A stretch of DNA of 64,000 bases from Shinella sp. XGS7 (lineage in GTDB: Bacteria > Pseudomonadota > Gammaproteobacteria > Burkholderiales > Burkholderiaceae_C): contig NZ_CP084759.1 of assembly GCF_020535565.1 (NCBI RefSeq), positions 1 through 64,000 on the forward strand, in the 5' to 3' direction. Shown one piece after another: positions 42,560 through 50,604 of the stretch (position 1 is its first letter; each line of letters opens with the position of its first letter). Under the pieces are notes generated by a model. That model saw nothing but the letters and a program-made list of their open reading frames with translations. It ran no database searches and was not told the DNA's origin. The position numbers and the translations under genes were made by a program.

Positions 42560-43759
42560 GTGAAACCCAACAGACCCCTGATCGTAATTCTGAGCACTGT
42601 CGCGCTCGACGCTGTCGGCATCGGCCTGATTATGCCGGTGCTGCCGGGCCTCCTGCGCGATCTGGTTCACTCGAACGACGTCACCGCCCACTATGGCATT
42701 CTGCTGGCGCTGTATGCGTTGGTGCAATTTGCCTGCGCACCTGTGCTGGGCGCGCTGTCGGATCGTTTCGGGCGGCGGCCAATCTTGCTCGTCTCGCTGG
42801 CCGGCGCCACTGTCGACTACGCCATCATGGCGACAGTGCCTTTCCTTTGGGTTCTCTATATCGGGCGGATCGTGGCCGGCATCACCGGGGCGACTGGGGC
42901 GGTAGCCGGCGCTTATATTGCCGATATCACTGATGGCGATGAGCGCGCGCGGCACTTCGGCTTCATGAGCGCCTGTTTCGGGTTCGGGATGGTCGCGGGA
43001 CCTGTGCTCGGTGGGCTGATGGGCGGTTTCTCCCCCCACGCTCCGTTCTTCGCCGCGGCAGCCTTGAACGGCCTCAATTTCCTGACGGGCTGTTTCCTTT
43101 TGCCGGAGTCGCACAAAGGCGAACGCCGGCCGTTACGCCGGGAGGCTCTCAACCCGCTCGCTTCGTTCCGGTGGGCCCGGGGCATGACCGTCGTCGCCGC
43201 CCTGATGGCGGTCTTCTTCATCATGCAACTTGTCGGACAGGTGCCGGCCGCGCTTTGGGTCATTTTCGGCGAGGATCGCTTTCACTGGGACGCGACCACG
43301 ATCGGCATTTCGCTTGCCGCATTTGGCATTCTGCATTCACTCGCCCAGGCAATGATCACCGCCCCTGTAGCCGCCCGGCTCGGCGAAAGGCGGGCACTCA
43401 TGCTCGGAATGATTGCCGACGGCACAGGCTACATCCTGCTTGCCTTCGCGACACGGGGATGGATGGCGTTCCCGATCATGGTCCTGCTTGCTTCGGGTGG
43501 CATCGGAATGCCGGCGCTGCAAGCAATGTTGTCCAGGCAGGTGGATGAGGAACGTCAGGGGCAGCTGCAAGGCTCACTGGCGGCGCTCACCAGCCTGACC
43601 TCGATCGTCGGACCCCTCCTCTTCACGGCGATCTATGCGGCTTCTATAACAACGTGGAACGGGTGGGCATGGATTGCAGGCGCTGCCCTCTACTTGCTCT
43701 GCCTGCCGGCGCTGCGTCGCGGGCTTTGGAGCGGCGCAGGGCAACGAGCCGATCGCTGA
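42560..43759 (+). CDS. tetA: tetracycline efflux pump TetA(A)
   Basis: The 399-residue MFS antiporter reads RPLIVILSTVALDAVGIGLI at the start, GALSDRFGRRPILLVSLAGA (motif A) and IADITDGDERARHFGFMSA. It matches the class A pump of RP1/Tn1721 with few differences. It exports the tetracycline-metal complex in exchange for a proton. GTG 42560 is the known start, with GGAGG upstream; the frame upstream of it is not used. The gene is intact. Confidence 0.96.
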   Translation: MKPNRPLIVILSTVALDAVGIGLIMPVLPGLLRDLVHSNDVTAHYGILLALYALVQFACAPVLGALSDRFGRRPILLVSLAGATVDYAIMATVPFLWVLYIGRIVAGITGATGAVAGAYIADITDGDERARHFGFMSACFGFGMVAGPVLGGLMGGFSPHAPFFAAAALNGLNFLTGCFLLPESHKGERRPLRREALNPLASFRWARGMTVVAALMAVFFIMQLVGQVPAALWVIFGEDRFHWDATTIGISLAAFGILHSLAQAMITAPVAARLGERRALMLGMIADGTGYILLAFATRGWMAFPIMVLLASGGIGMPALQAMLSRQVDEERQGQLQGSLAALTSLTSIVGPLLFTAIYAASITTWNGWAWIAGAALYLLCLPALRRGLWSGAGQRADR

Positions 43760-43790
43760 TCGTGGAAACGATAGGCCTATGCCATGCGGG

Positions 43791-44489
43791 TCAAGGCGAC
43801 TTCCGGCAAGCTATACGCGCCCTAGGAGTGCGGTTGGAACGTTGGCCCAGCCAGATACTCCCGATCACGAGCAGGACGCCGATGATTTGAAGCGCACTCA
43901 GCGTCTGATCCAAGAACAACCATCCTAGCAACACGGCGGTCCCCGGGCTGAGAAAGCCCAGTAAGGAAACAACTGTAGGTTCGAGTCGCGAGATCCCCCG
44001 GAACCAAAGGAAGTAGGTTAAACCCGCTCCGATCAGGCCGAGCCACGCCAGGCCGAGAACATTGGTTCCTGTAGGCATCGGGATTGGCGGATCAAACACT
44101 AAAGCTACTGGAACGAGCAGAAGTCCTCCGGCCGCCAGTTGCCAGGCGGTAAAGGTGAGCAGAGGCACGGGAGGTTGCCACTTGCGGGTCAGCACGGTTC
44201 CGAACGCCATGGAAACCGCCCCCGCCAGGCCCGCTGCGACGCCGACAGGATCTAGCGCTGCGTTTGGTGTCAACACCAACAGCGCCACGCCCGCAGTTCC
44301 GCAAATAGCCCCCAGGACCGCCATCAATCGTATCGGGCTACCTAGCAGAGCGGCAGAGATGAACACGACCATCAGCGGCTGCACAGCGCCTACCGTCGCC
44401 GCGACCCCGCCCGGCAGGCGGTAGACCGAAAGGGGTCGATAGAGAAAACGGGAAATAAAGCACGGTAAGACAGCGGCAGGCCATGCCAT
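43791..44489 (-). pseudogene. EamA/PecM-like permease, 5'-truncated at the miniature element
   Basis: The frame encodes about seven of ten EamA-family helices (LMVVFISAALLGSPIRLMAV, LGLIGAGLTYFLWFRGISRL). Its first 21 codons (MAWPAAVLPCFISRFLYRPL) are inside the 244-bp miniature element and not EamA-like, so the original N-terminus was replaced. The same truncated gene accompanies tet(A) in Tn1721-derived modules. It is unlikely to be functional. Confidence 0.8.
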
Positions 44490-44675
44490 GCTTGGTCTTT
44501 CTGGAATGGTGTCCAGTTGAAGTACGCCTCAACCGGGCGTCAGGCACCCCACCTATGTTGCGTCAGATTAGGATCGTTTTTCGCCTTTTCTGACGATCTG
44601 CGCTCGGCCTCTCAGGCTTCAACCTGACAGATCAACCGCTAGCGTGCTTTATTTTCCGAATTCTGAGACGACCCC
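44432..44675 (-). repeat. 244-bp TIME-like miniature element, right copy
   Basis: It is the inverted copy of 38818-39061. The outer end reads GGGGTCGTCTCAGAATTCGG on the minus strand from 44675 and is followed by the CAGAG duplication (44676-44680). Confidence 0.85.
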
Positions 44676-44686
44676 CAGAGGACCGT

Positions 44687-44725
44687 TGAAGGCCTGTCGA
44701 AAAACAAATGTTTTCCGACAGGCCT
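44687..44725. promoter_or_regulatory. long imperfect palindrome, candidate res subsite
   Basis: AAGGCCTGTCG and CGACAGGCCTT form a perfect 11-bp outer stem, and AAAAC/GTTTT continue inside it around an AT-rich centre. The TGTCG...CGACA dyad with an AT-rich core resembles a resolvase crossover or binding subsite. It lies directly after the nested unit, on the toxin-antitoxin side of the gap from tnpR. It could instead be a terminator. Confidence 0.45.
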
Positions 44726-44823
44726 TGGCCTAGCGCACGCCCGCCTTGCAGCGTTCTGTGAATAGCGCTTAGTAATGACGGCGTATATACTTTGTTAGTA
44801 TCAAGTGGCAGGAGGCCCCGATC

Positions 44824-45102
44824 ATGTCAAAACAAGCCGTTTTCACGATGAAGCTGGAGCCTGAGTTGCGCGCCGAGTTTATGGCCGAAGCCGAGGCGGC
44901 CCATCGCCCGGCGTCGCAAGTGCTGCGCGAGCTGATGCGCGAGTTCGTTCAGCGCCAGCGCGAGTCGCGCGAGTACGACGAGTTCCTGCGCCGCAAGGTC
45001 GAAGCCGGCCGGGCTTCGATGCGCGCTGGATTGGGGCGGTCGAACGATGAAGTTGAGGCCGAATTCGCCGCACGGCGTGCCAGTGTGGCGAGCCAGGCGT
45101 GA
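44824..45102 (+). CDS. antitoxin, CopG/ParD-like ribbon-helix-helix protein
   Basis: The 92-residue product reads KQAVFTMKLEPELRAEFMAE, AHRPASQVLRELMREFV, an RHH DNA-binding N-terminus, followed by a charged helix that would wrap the toxin. A GGAGG site precedes the ATG. It overlaps the toxin gene by 4 bp (GTGA). Toxin-antitoxin pairs adjacent to the resolvase end are known in many Tn3-family transposons. Confidence 0.85.
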   Translation: MSKQAVFTMKLEPELRAEFMAEAEAAHRPASQVLRELMREFVQRQRESREYDEFLRRKVEAGRASMRAGLGRSNDEVEAEFAARRASVASQA

Positions 45103-45383
45103 GGGTTGTTTGGACGCCCGAAGCGCAGCAAGACCGTGCCGATGTGTGGGACTACATCGCAGCCGACAATCCGCGCGCGGCGGCCCGGATGGATGAGATT
45201 TTCAGCGACGCGGCCGCCCGCTTGATCCAGCACCCCATGCTGGGCAAGCCGGGAAAGATTCCCGGGACCCGCGAGTTGATCCCGCACGAAAGCTATCGCC
45301 TGGTGTATCAGATCGACGGCGAAACGGTGTGGATACTGACGCTGGTTCATACTGCCCGCCTGTGGCCGCCTGTGCGCGATTAA
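45099..45383 (+). CDS. RelE/ParE-family toxin
   Basis: The 94-residue product starts at GTG 45099 and reads VWTPEAQQDRADVWDYIAAD, PGTRELIPHESYRLVYQIDG and LVHTARLWPP. It has the characteristic RELxxHxxYRxVY(Q/R) and H(T/A)xRxWPP motifs of ParE/RelE toxins. It forms a toxin-antitoxin pair with the upstream gene and would stabilise the transposon or its plasmid. Confidence 0.88.
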   Translation: MRVVWTPEAQQDRADVWDYIAADNPRAAARMDEIFSDAAARLIQHPMLGKPGKIPGTRELIPHESYRLVYQIDGETVWILTLVHTARLWPPVRD

Positions 45384-45501
45384 GATATGATCATGGCAAC
45401 AATGAAACGGCGCGTTGACAGACTGCTTTCGAGCCAGACCGCGGTCGGCGGCAGGCGGCCAGGAGCGGTTGCTGGAACGAGTCCTTATCCCCGCTCCGAC
45501 T

Positions 45502-46383
45502 TCATCGTATGCCTATAGAGGTGAGCCTACCTACCTCTGCAAGCGTTGCATCTTTTATTTGGCTGCTTGCCGTGCTGTCAGCGAGGTAAGCAGTCACAAG
45601 GACCGGTGCGCCTTGCGGTGGTAGCAATATTCCTATGTCGTTCGCATCTGTCTTGTTGGTCCCGGTCTTGTCGCCAACGGTCCAATCAGCAGGGGTTCCG
45701 GCCTTGAGGCGCTTTCCCCCGGTCGTGTTTTCGAGCAGCCACTGGCGGAGCAAATTCCGCGATAAGGGTGAGAGTGCATCGCCCAAGAGGAGCTTGTTCA
45801 TGGTCATGGCCATGGCTCGCGGTGAGGTCGTATCCAAGCTTCCTCCTTCGACTCGGGTGTTGAGGTCGGGTTCGTTCCGATCGAGCCTCGTGATCTTGTC
45901 ACCGAGTTGGCGGGCATACTGGGTGAGAGCTTGAGGGCCACCGTAGCTGGCTAGTATGAGATTGCCCGCTGTGTTGTCGCTGGTGGTTATCGTCGCGTGA
46001 CAGAGTTGGGCCAAAGTCAACCCCTCGCCATCCGCATATGCCTCTGTCACTGGCGACCAAGGCACCAAGTCCTGCTTGCGGTAACGAATACGCCGAGTGA
46101 GCGACTCTTCACCACGATCCGCGCGCGCCAGCACCAAGGCACTCGCCAGCAGCTTGAACGAACTGAGCATCATGAAAAGTTCGTCAGAGCGGTAGCCAAA
46201 TTCGTGACCAGTCGCTGTGTCTATGACATGTACGCCCAACCGGCCTTGGGCTTTAGCCTCGAGTTGCTGAAACACAGCAGTCATCTGTCCTTGCTCGCCC
46301 AAGGCAAAGCTTTTCTTGGGGAAAATCGCACTGAAGCCAAAGGCAGAAAATGCCATCCCGACGGAGAAGTTGCGTCTTTTCAT
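45502..46383 (-). CDS. bla: class A beta-lactamase
   Basis: The 293-residue precursor has a Tat-like signal (KRRNFSVGMAF) and the class A active-site set: S74-S-F-K77 (Ambler Ser70/Lys73), SDN at 135, E171 in RNEPDLN (Glu166) and K239-T-G. The position equivalent to Cys69 is Leu, so it lacks the disulfide of SME/IMI-type carbapenemases. The segment KTGTNKTDANDIG after the KTG motif is unusual to me. I do not recognise a named variant. It is divergent from an AmpR-like regulator, suggesting inducible expression. ATG 46383 gives a proper signal peptide. Confidence 0.9.
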   Translation of the reverse strand: MKRRNFSVGMAFSAFGFSAIFPKKSFALGEQGQMTAVFQQLEAKAQGRLGVHVIDTATGHEFGYRSDELFMMLSSFKLLASALVLARADRGEESLTRRIRYRKQDLVPWSPVTEAYADGEGLTLAQLCHATITTSDNTAGNLILASYGGPQALTQYARQLGDKITRLDRNEPDLNTRVEGGSLDTTSPRAMAMTMNKLLLGDALSPLSRNLLRQWLLENTTGGKRLKAGTPADWTVGDKTGTNKTDANDIGILLPPQGAPVLVTAYLADSTASSQIKDATLAEVGRLTSIGIR

Positions 46384-46480
46384 GGTTCCTACTGTTTGAA
46401 AATGAGTGATCATATGGATCGTCGGTGGTCTCTTCAAACGTAAAATCTGCAGCCCAGGCCCAAGAAAAACTTAGATCATC
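46384..46480. promoter_or_regulatory. divergent bla/LysR regulatory region
   Basis: The 97-bp gap between the two divergent start codons is the size of known ampR-bla control regions, in which the LysR protein binds T-N11-A sites and represses or activates the beta-lactamase promoter. No single site can be fixed by eye. Confidence 0.5.
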
Positions 46481-47344
46481 ATGGACCTTCCGCTTAACGC
46501 GCTGCGCGCATTTGAGGTGTCTGCACGCCATCTGAGCTTCACCCGGGCGGGCCTTGAACTGCACCTGACGCAGACCGCCGTCAGTCAGCACGTCAAGAAC
46601 TTAGAAGACCGCCTGGGCAAGAAACTCTTTCGGCGTATCCCGCGAGGGCTTGCTTTGACTGATGAAGGTGCTGCCCTGCTACCAGTGTTGACCGATGCTT
46701 TTGAACGGATCGGTTTAACGCTTGAGAAGGTCAAGACGCCTCATAAGAAAGAAGTTTTGTCTGTGGGCGTCGTCGGCACGTTTGCAGTGGGCTGGTTGCT
46801 GCCACGCCTCCGCGACTTTCAAGTCAAGCACCCCTTCATAGATCTTCGACTGTTTTCCAACAACAACCGAGTCGACTTGGCAGGCGATGGCCTGGACTTC
46901 GCAATCCGCTTTGGGGACGGCCACTGGCACGGCACAGAAGCGTCGAAGCTTTTTTCTGCGCCACTCGCACCTGTTTGCGCCCCTTTCATGGCAAGTCGAA
47001 TCCACACCCCCAGTGATTTGGCACGGGTCACGCTATTGCGGTCTTATCGAGCAGACGAGTGGACTGCATGGTTTCAGGCGGTTGGGTTAAACCCCCCACA
47101 TTTGACGGGTCCGGTGTTTGACTCATCCCTTGTACTTGCTGATGCAGCCGCACAAGGAACAGGTGTGGCTTTGTTGCCGATTCGTCTCTTTGGTCGCGAC
47201 CTACTCGGCGGTCGGCTGGTGACCTTATTTGACACTCGGATTGAGACGGGCAGCTATTGGTTGACCAAGCTCAAGCCACGCAAAGAGACCGACGGGATGA
47301 AAGCTTTCCGTGGCTGGCTGGAGCAAGAGTGCCGAGACAATTAG
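46481..47344 (+). CDS. LysR-family regulator, AmpR-like
   Basis: The 287-residue protein starts MDLPLNALRAFEVSARHLSF and has the LysR HTH (TRAGLELHLTQTAVSQHVKN) and an effector domain with GVVGTFAVGWLLPRL, DFAIRFGDGHWHGTEA and LLPIRLFGRDL, as in AmpR/NmcR/PenR. These proteins sense muropeptides from cell-wall damage and control the divergent beta-lactamase. It is the natural partner of the class A gene on its left. Confidence 0.88.
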   Translation: MDLPLNALRAFEVSARHLSFTRAGLELHLTQTAVSQHVKNLEDRLGKKLFRRIPRGLALTDEGAALLPVLTDAFERIGLTLEKVKTPHKKEVLSVGVVGTFAVGWLLPRLRDFQVKHPFIDLRLFSNNNRVDLAGDGLDFAIRFGDGHWHGTEASKLFSAPLAPVCAPFMASRIHTPSDLARVTLLRSYRADEWTAWFQAVGLNPPHLTGPVFDSSLVLADAAAQGTGVALLPIRLFGRDLLGGRLVTLFDTRIETGSYWLTKLKPRKETDGMKAFRGWLEQECRDN

Positions 47345-47429
47345 CTCTCGGCATGTGGAGGCATCGAAGGATGCGGCTGCTCTTACCGTTGAGCAGTGGA
47401 ATGACCACTATGGGTCGGGTGCCGTCGCG

Positions 47430-47437
47430 TGCGCAGT
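47430..47437. repeat. left 8-bp target duplication of the IS66 element
   Basis: TGCGCAGT at 47430-47437 recurs at 50315-50322 on the other side of the IS66 element. IS66 elements make 8-bp duplications. Confidence 0.9.
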
Positions 47438-47463
47438 GTAAGCGTCCGGTGAACACCACCTGA

Positions 47464-47799
47464 TCAGTGGGCCACCGATTTGGAGAACAGATTGATCGTC
47501 AGCACCCCGGCCATGATCATGCCGATTCCGGCGAGCGCGGGGGCGTCCAGTGTCTGCTTGAACCACAGCCAGCCGACCGCCGACACCAGCACAATGCCGA
47601 CGCCCGACCAGATGCCATAGGCTATACCCGTTGGTATCACTTTGAGGGTGATGGAGAGGAAGTAGAACGAGACCGCATAGCCTGTCACGCTGGCAAGCGT
47701 AGGCCATAGTTTTGTCATGCCTTCCGATGACTTGAGGAAGCTGGTGGCAGTGACTTCCGCAATGATCGCAACGCCGAGATAAACGTAATTCATGTTCAT
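47464..47799 (-). CDS. SMR-family multidrug efflux protein (EmrE/Qac type)
   Basis: The 111-residue, four-helix protein reads MNMNYVYLGVAIIAEVTATS with the essential membrane Glu (residue 15), then SITLKVIPTGIAYGIWSGVG and LAGIGMIMAGVLTINLFSKS. These match the EmrE/QacE signature. It works as an antiparallel dimer that exports quaternary ammonium and other cationic compounds using protons. It lies 150 bp downstream of tnpC and 26 bp inside the IS66 end, on the transposase strand. Confidence 0.9.
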   Translation of the reverse strand: MNMNYVYLGVAIIAEVTATSFLKSSEGMTKLWPTLASVTGYAVSFYFLSITLKVIPTGIAYGIWSGVGIVLVSAVGWLWFKQTLDAPALAGIGMIMAGVLTINLFSKSVAH

Positions 47800-47949
47800 T
47801 CAGCGACTGTATTGGGTCTGGCCGTATGAAGCCATTAATGCCCCGCCTCGAGCCGAAGGGTATCGCCCGCCCCTTTTGACGGTTTAGTGGAACTCTGAGC
47901 ACACGAATGGTGGATGCCGACAGCAGCTTGGCCACCGGGATGGCCGCAT

Positions 47950-49476
47950 TTAGGTGGCGGCAGGATTCCAGTGGTGCGGCAGAAGTTCCACGATCCGATT
48001 TGCTGGCTGGGTCGGCAGGCGCTCGAGGATATCGCGCAGGTACACGTAGGGATCGTGGCCATTGAGCCGAGCCGAGTGCACGAGGCTCATGATTGCTGCG
48101 GCTCGCTTGCCCGCGCGCAAGCTCCCAGCGAACAGCCAGTTCTGCCGACCCAGCGCTATAGGCCGGATGCGGTTCTCCACCCAGTTGTTGTCGATGGGCA
48201 GGTCGCCATCGTCGAGGTAGCGCGTCAGCGCCACCCAGCGCTTGAGGCTGTAGTCGATAGCCCGCGCGGTGGCTGATCCATCGGGAACACGCTGGCGTTG
48301 CTGTCGCAGCCACTGGCGCAGCGCGTCCGCCAACGGCCGGGCAGCCTGTCTGGCATCGAGCCTGGTTTGTGTGTCGGCATTGGCGCCACCGCGCTCCAAG
48401 TCATAAAGCTGCGCGAAGAACTTCAGCGCCTGCTCGCCGACCTGGCTGCCGTGATTGGCCCAGAGTTCGTGGAACTTGCGCCGTGCGTGCGCCATGCAGC
48501 CCGCCTCGGTCACGCCCAGCTCGAAGCAGGCCTTATAGCCGGCGAAGTCGTCGCAGACGAGCTTGCCTTGCCAGCCGGGCTGGCAAGGCGTGCCCGGCAG
48601 TCCCAGGAACTCGCGGGCATGCTGGCCACCGCGGCTGTCGGCGAAGTCGAAGACGACGGCCTGCAGCGGGTTGAACTGTGTCGTGCAGTAGCTCCACAGG
48701 TAGGCGCGGTGCGTCTTGCCGTGGCCTGGCTTGAGCATCGCCACCGGCGTCTCGTCCGCGTGCAGCACACCCTGGCCGAGAAGTTCCCGGGTCAGTGCAT
48801 CCACCAGCGGCCGCAGCTGCACACCGCATTCGCCCACCCACTGGGCAAGCGTCGAGCGTGCGATGGCGTGCCCGGCGCGCTCGAAGATGGCCTCCTGCCG
48901 GTACAGCGGCAGGTGATCGAGATACTTGGCGACGAGCACCTGGGCCAGCAGGGCGCTCGTCGGCAGGCCCTTGTCGATGACGTGCGGCGCGACCGGCGCC
49001 TGCACGATGCGCTCGCAGCACTTGCACACCCACTTGCCGCGGATGTGTCGCTCCACCGTGAAGACGCCGGGCTGGTAGTCCAGCTTCTCGGCCACGTCCT
49101 CGCCGATGCGCTGCAGGGCCTGGCCACAGCCGCAGGTGGTGCTCTCGGGTTCATGGCGAACGTCGCGGCGCGGCAGGTGCGCTGGCAGCTTCTCGCGCCG
49201 GGGCCGCTGGCGCTCGCCAGTGGCCCGAGCGGGCTGCAATGCTTCAATCTCGGCGGCCACGGCCGCCAGGTCAGCGTCCAGCGTCTCGTCCAGCAGGCTC
49301 TTCTGCTCGGCGCTGTACCGCTCGCTCTGCGCAGCGAACTTCAAGCGCTTGAGGATCGCGTTCTCGTGCGTGAGCTTGTCGATGACAGCCTGCTTGAATG
49401 CCACCTCGGAGCGCGCCGCTCGCAAGGCGTCGCGCAGTTGCTGGGCATCGAGGGTGTCGAGGTCGTCGGCGATCAC
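47950..49476 (-). CDS. tnpC: IS66 transposase TnpC
   Basis: The 508-residue DDE transposase has an N-terminal coiled coil (SEVAFKQAVIDKLTHENAIL), a zinc-finger region (CGCGQ, CKCCE), catalytic Asp in VLHADETPVAML and in KLVCDDFAGYKACFELG, and Glu in PIDNNWVENRIRPIALGR. It ends LLPHHWNPAAT. The start is taken as GTG 49476 because the longer frame upstream is GC-rich read-through. Full length. Confidence 0.9.
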   Translation of the reverse strand: MIADDLDTLDAQQLRDALRAARSEVAFKQAVIDKLTHENAILKRLKFAAQSERYSAEQKSLLDETLDADLAAVAAEIEALQPARATGERQRPRREKLPAHLPRRDVRHEPESTTCGCGQALQRIGEDVAEKLDYQPGVFTVERHIRGKWVCKCCERIVQAPVAPHVIDKGLPTSALLAQVLVAKYLDHLPLYRQEAIFERAGHAIARSTLAQWVGECGVQLRPLVDALTRELLGQGVLHADETPVAMLKPGHGKTHRAYLWSYCTTQFNPLQAVVFDFADSRGGQHAREFLGLPGTPCQPGWQGKLVCDDFAGYKACFELGVTEAGCMAHARRKFHELWANHGSQVGEQALKFFAQLYDLERGGANADTQTRLDARQAARPLADALRQWLRQQRQRVPDGSATARAIDYSLKRWVALTRYLDDGDLPIDNNWVENRIRPIALGRQNWLFAGSLRAGKRAAAIMSLVHSARLNGHDPYVYLRDILERLPTQPANRIVELLPHHWNPAAT

Positions 49477-49556
49477 GAGAAGGCATCGTGCCGAACCGAC
49501 GCCAAGTGCGCCATCGGCACATGCCGCAATTGCACGCGGGCCTACGGCACGCGCGG

Positions 49557-49889
49557 CTACAGCAGCGTGATGACTCCTGCCTCGCCGACGCGCTGCCAGG
49601 GCAGCCCCAGAACCAGGGCATCGAACTGGGCGCGGCTCAGGCTCAAGGTGCCGCTCACATCGCGAGGCCAGACGAAGCGGCCGACATTCAAGCGCCGTGC
49701 GGCCAGCCACACACCAATCCCGTCATGGACCAGCACCTTCATCCGGTTGGCCCGGCGGTTGGCAAACAAGTAGGCGTGGTGTGGCCGTGCCGCGCCGAAG
49801 ACCGACACCACGCGAGCCAGGGCAGCCTCAGTGCCGGCGCGCATGTCCAGCGGCTCGACAGCGAGCCACAGCGCATCCACCCGGATCAA
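49557..49889 (-). CDS. tnpB: IS66 accessory protein TnpB
   Basis: The 110-residue product from TTG 49889 reads IRVDALWLAVEPLDMRAGTE, YLFANRRANRMKVLVHDG and QFDALVLGLPWQRVGEAGVI, the IS66 Orf2 signature. It overlaps the tnpA stop by 4 bp and lies 80 bp before tnpC. Confidence 0.92.
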   Translation of the reverse strand: MIRVDALWLAVEPLDMRAGTEAALARVVSVFGAARPHHAYLFANRRANRMKVLVHDGIGVWLAARRLNVGRFVWPRDVSGTLSLSRAQFDALVLGLPWQRVGEAGVITLL

Positions 49890-50242
49890 CGCAGCATCTC
49901 ACGAAGCCAAGCGCCGCAAGAAGCCGCGCTCGCCATTGGCCAGCGCACCCGCACGGTGACCGAACCCCGTTGCAGGTCCACCTCGACGAACTGCGGTGCC
50001 TCGACCGTCGGTGGCGCCGCCGGTACAACGCTCACTGGCACGAACGGGTCGGCGATAGCGGCGCCTCGATCATGGGCCACCGTGCGCCGCCACTTGTGGA
50101 CGAGGTTGGCATTCAAACCATGGCTCATCGCCACCTTGGCCACGGACGCACCAGGTGCCGCGCATTCAGCAAGGACTTGCCGCTTCAGTTCCGGGTCGTG
50201 GCGCCGGCGCGTGTCCGGCTTGGCGTCTGGCATGGTGTCCAC
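49886..50242 (-). CDS. tnpA: IS66 TnpA (Orf1), HTH protein
   Basis: The 118-residue product reads RHDPELKRQVLAECAAPGAS then VAKVAMSHGLNANLVHKWRR, the helix-turn-helix of IS66 TnpA. ATG 50242 is 72 bp inside the element's right end. It is intact, unlike the copy at 18573-18857. Confidence 0.9.
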   Translation of the reverse strand: MDTMPDAKPDTRRRHDPELKRQVLAECAAPGASVAKVAMSHGLNANLVHKWRRTVAHDRGAAIADPFVPVSVVPAAPPTVEAPQFVEVDLQRGSVTVRVRWPMASAASCGAWLREMLR

Positions 50243-50566
50243 CTATCTCGTTTGGTGGACACCATCCTGGCTGGCGCGGCCGCAGCGTTCAAGATGGGTT
50301 CGCCGGACGCTTACTGCGCAGTGTCAAAGCTGACATGACTAATACATGAGATGGGCTGATGCTCGCCGTCCGGTCAGGCAGCTGCCCCCCTGCAGGACTC
50401 ACAGCAGTTGTATGCCACCCGTCATCCGAGACGTCAGTCGGCCTCATCCAGACCGGAACAATCTGGACGTGACGTCCGGCTGGCATTGCCGTGATCGAAA
50501 TGGCGGCTAGTGACACGACTGTTGGGTCTACCCCATCGACCGGGCGCGGGACAAGCCACGTTGATC

Positions 50567-50604
50567 GGCTGACGGAATTTTCGGCGGTTCCGGCTTAGAA
50601 CCCC
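50567..50604. repeat. right 38-bp terminal inverted repeat of the Tn3-family transposon
   Basis: Read on the minus strand from 50604 it is GGGGTTCTAAGCCGGAACCG and so on, matching the left end at 35 of 38 positions. The 240 bp between the IS66 duplication and this end (50323-50566) hold no recognisable gene. Confidence 0.9.

Larger units (their letters stand above)
38818..44675. mobile_element. 5.86-kb composite unit bounded by two Tn3-derived miniature elements
   Basis: The unit is framed by 244-bp elements in inverted orientation and by 5-bp duplications (CAGAG). Within it are an IS481-family element with cmx, tetR-tetA and a truncated EamA gene. No transposase of the matching Tn3 type is inside, so it must have been moved in trans by a Tn3-family transposase recognising the 38-bp ends, as described for TIME elements. 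Confidence 0.85.
47438..50314 (-). mobile_element. complete IS66-family element carrying an SMR efflux gene
   Basis: The element is 2877 bp, with ends GTAAGCGTCCGGTGAAC (47438) and GTAAGCGTCCGGCGAAC (read inward from 50314) and an 8-bp duplication TGCGCAGT. It encodes tnpA, tnpB, tnpC leftward and then, between tnpC and its left end, an SMR multidrug transporter in the same direction. The transporter is therefore internal cargo that moves with the IS. Confidence 0.92.
35071..50604. mobile_element. 15.5-kb Tn3-family multiresistance transposon
   Basis: Both ends carry a 38-bp inverted repeat beginning GGGGTTCTAAGCC(A/G)GAACC, identical at 35 of 38 positions. tnpA and tnpR lie at the left end with tnpA reading outward. 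Cargo includes a toxin-antitoxin pair, a class A beta-lactamase with regulator, an IS66 element with an SMR gene, and a nested cmx-tetA unit. There is no 5-bp target duplication (left TAACA, right AAGCT). The left flank is IS1071 and the right flank istB, so the ends were recombined after insertion. Confidence 0.88.
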
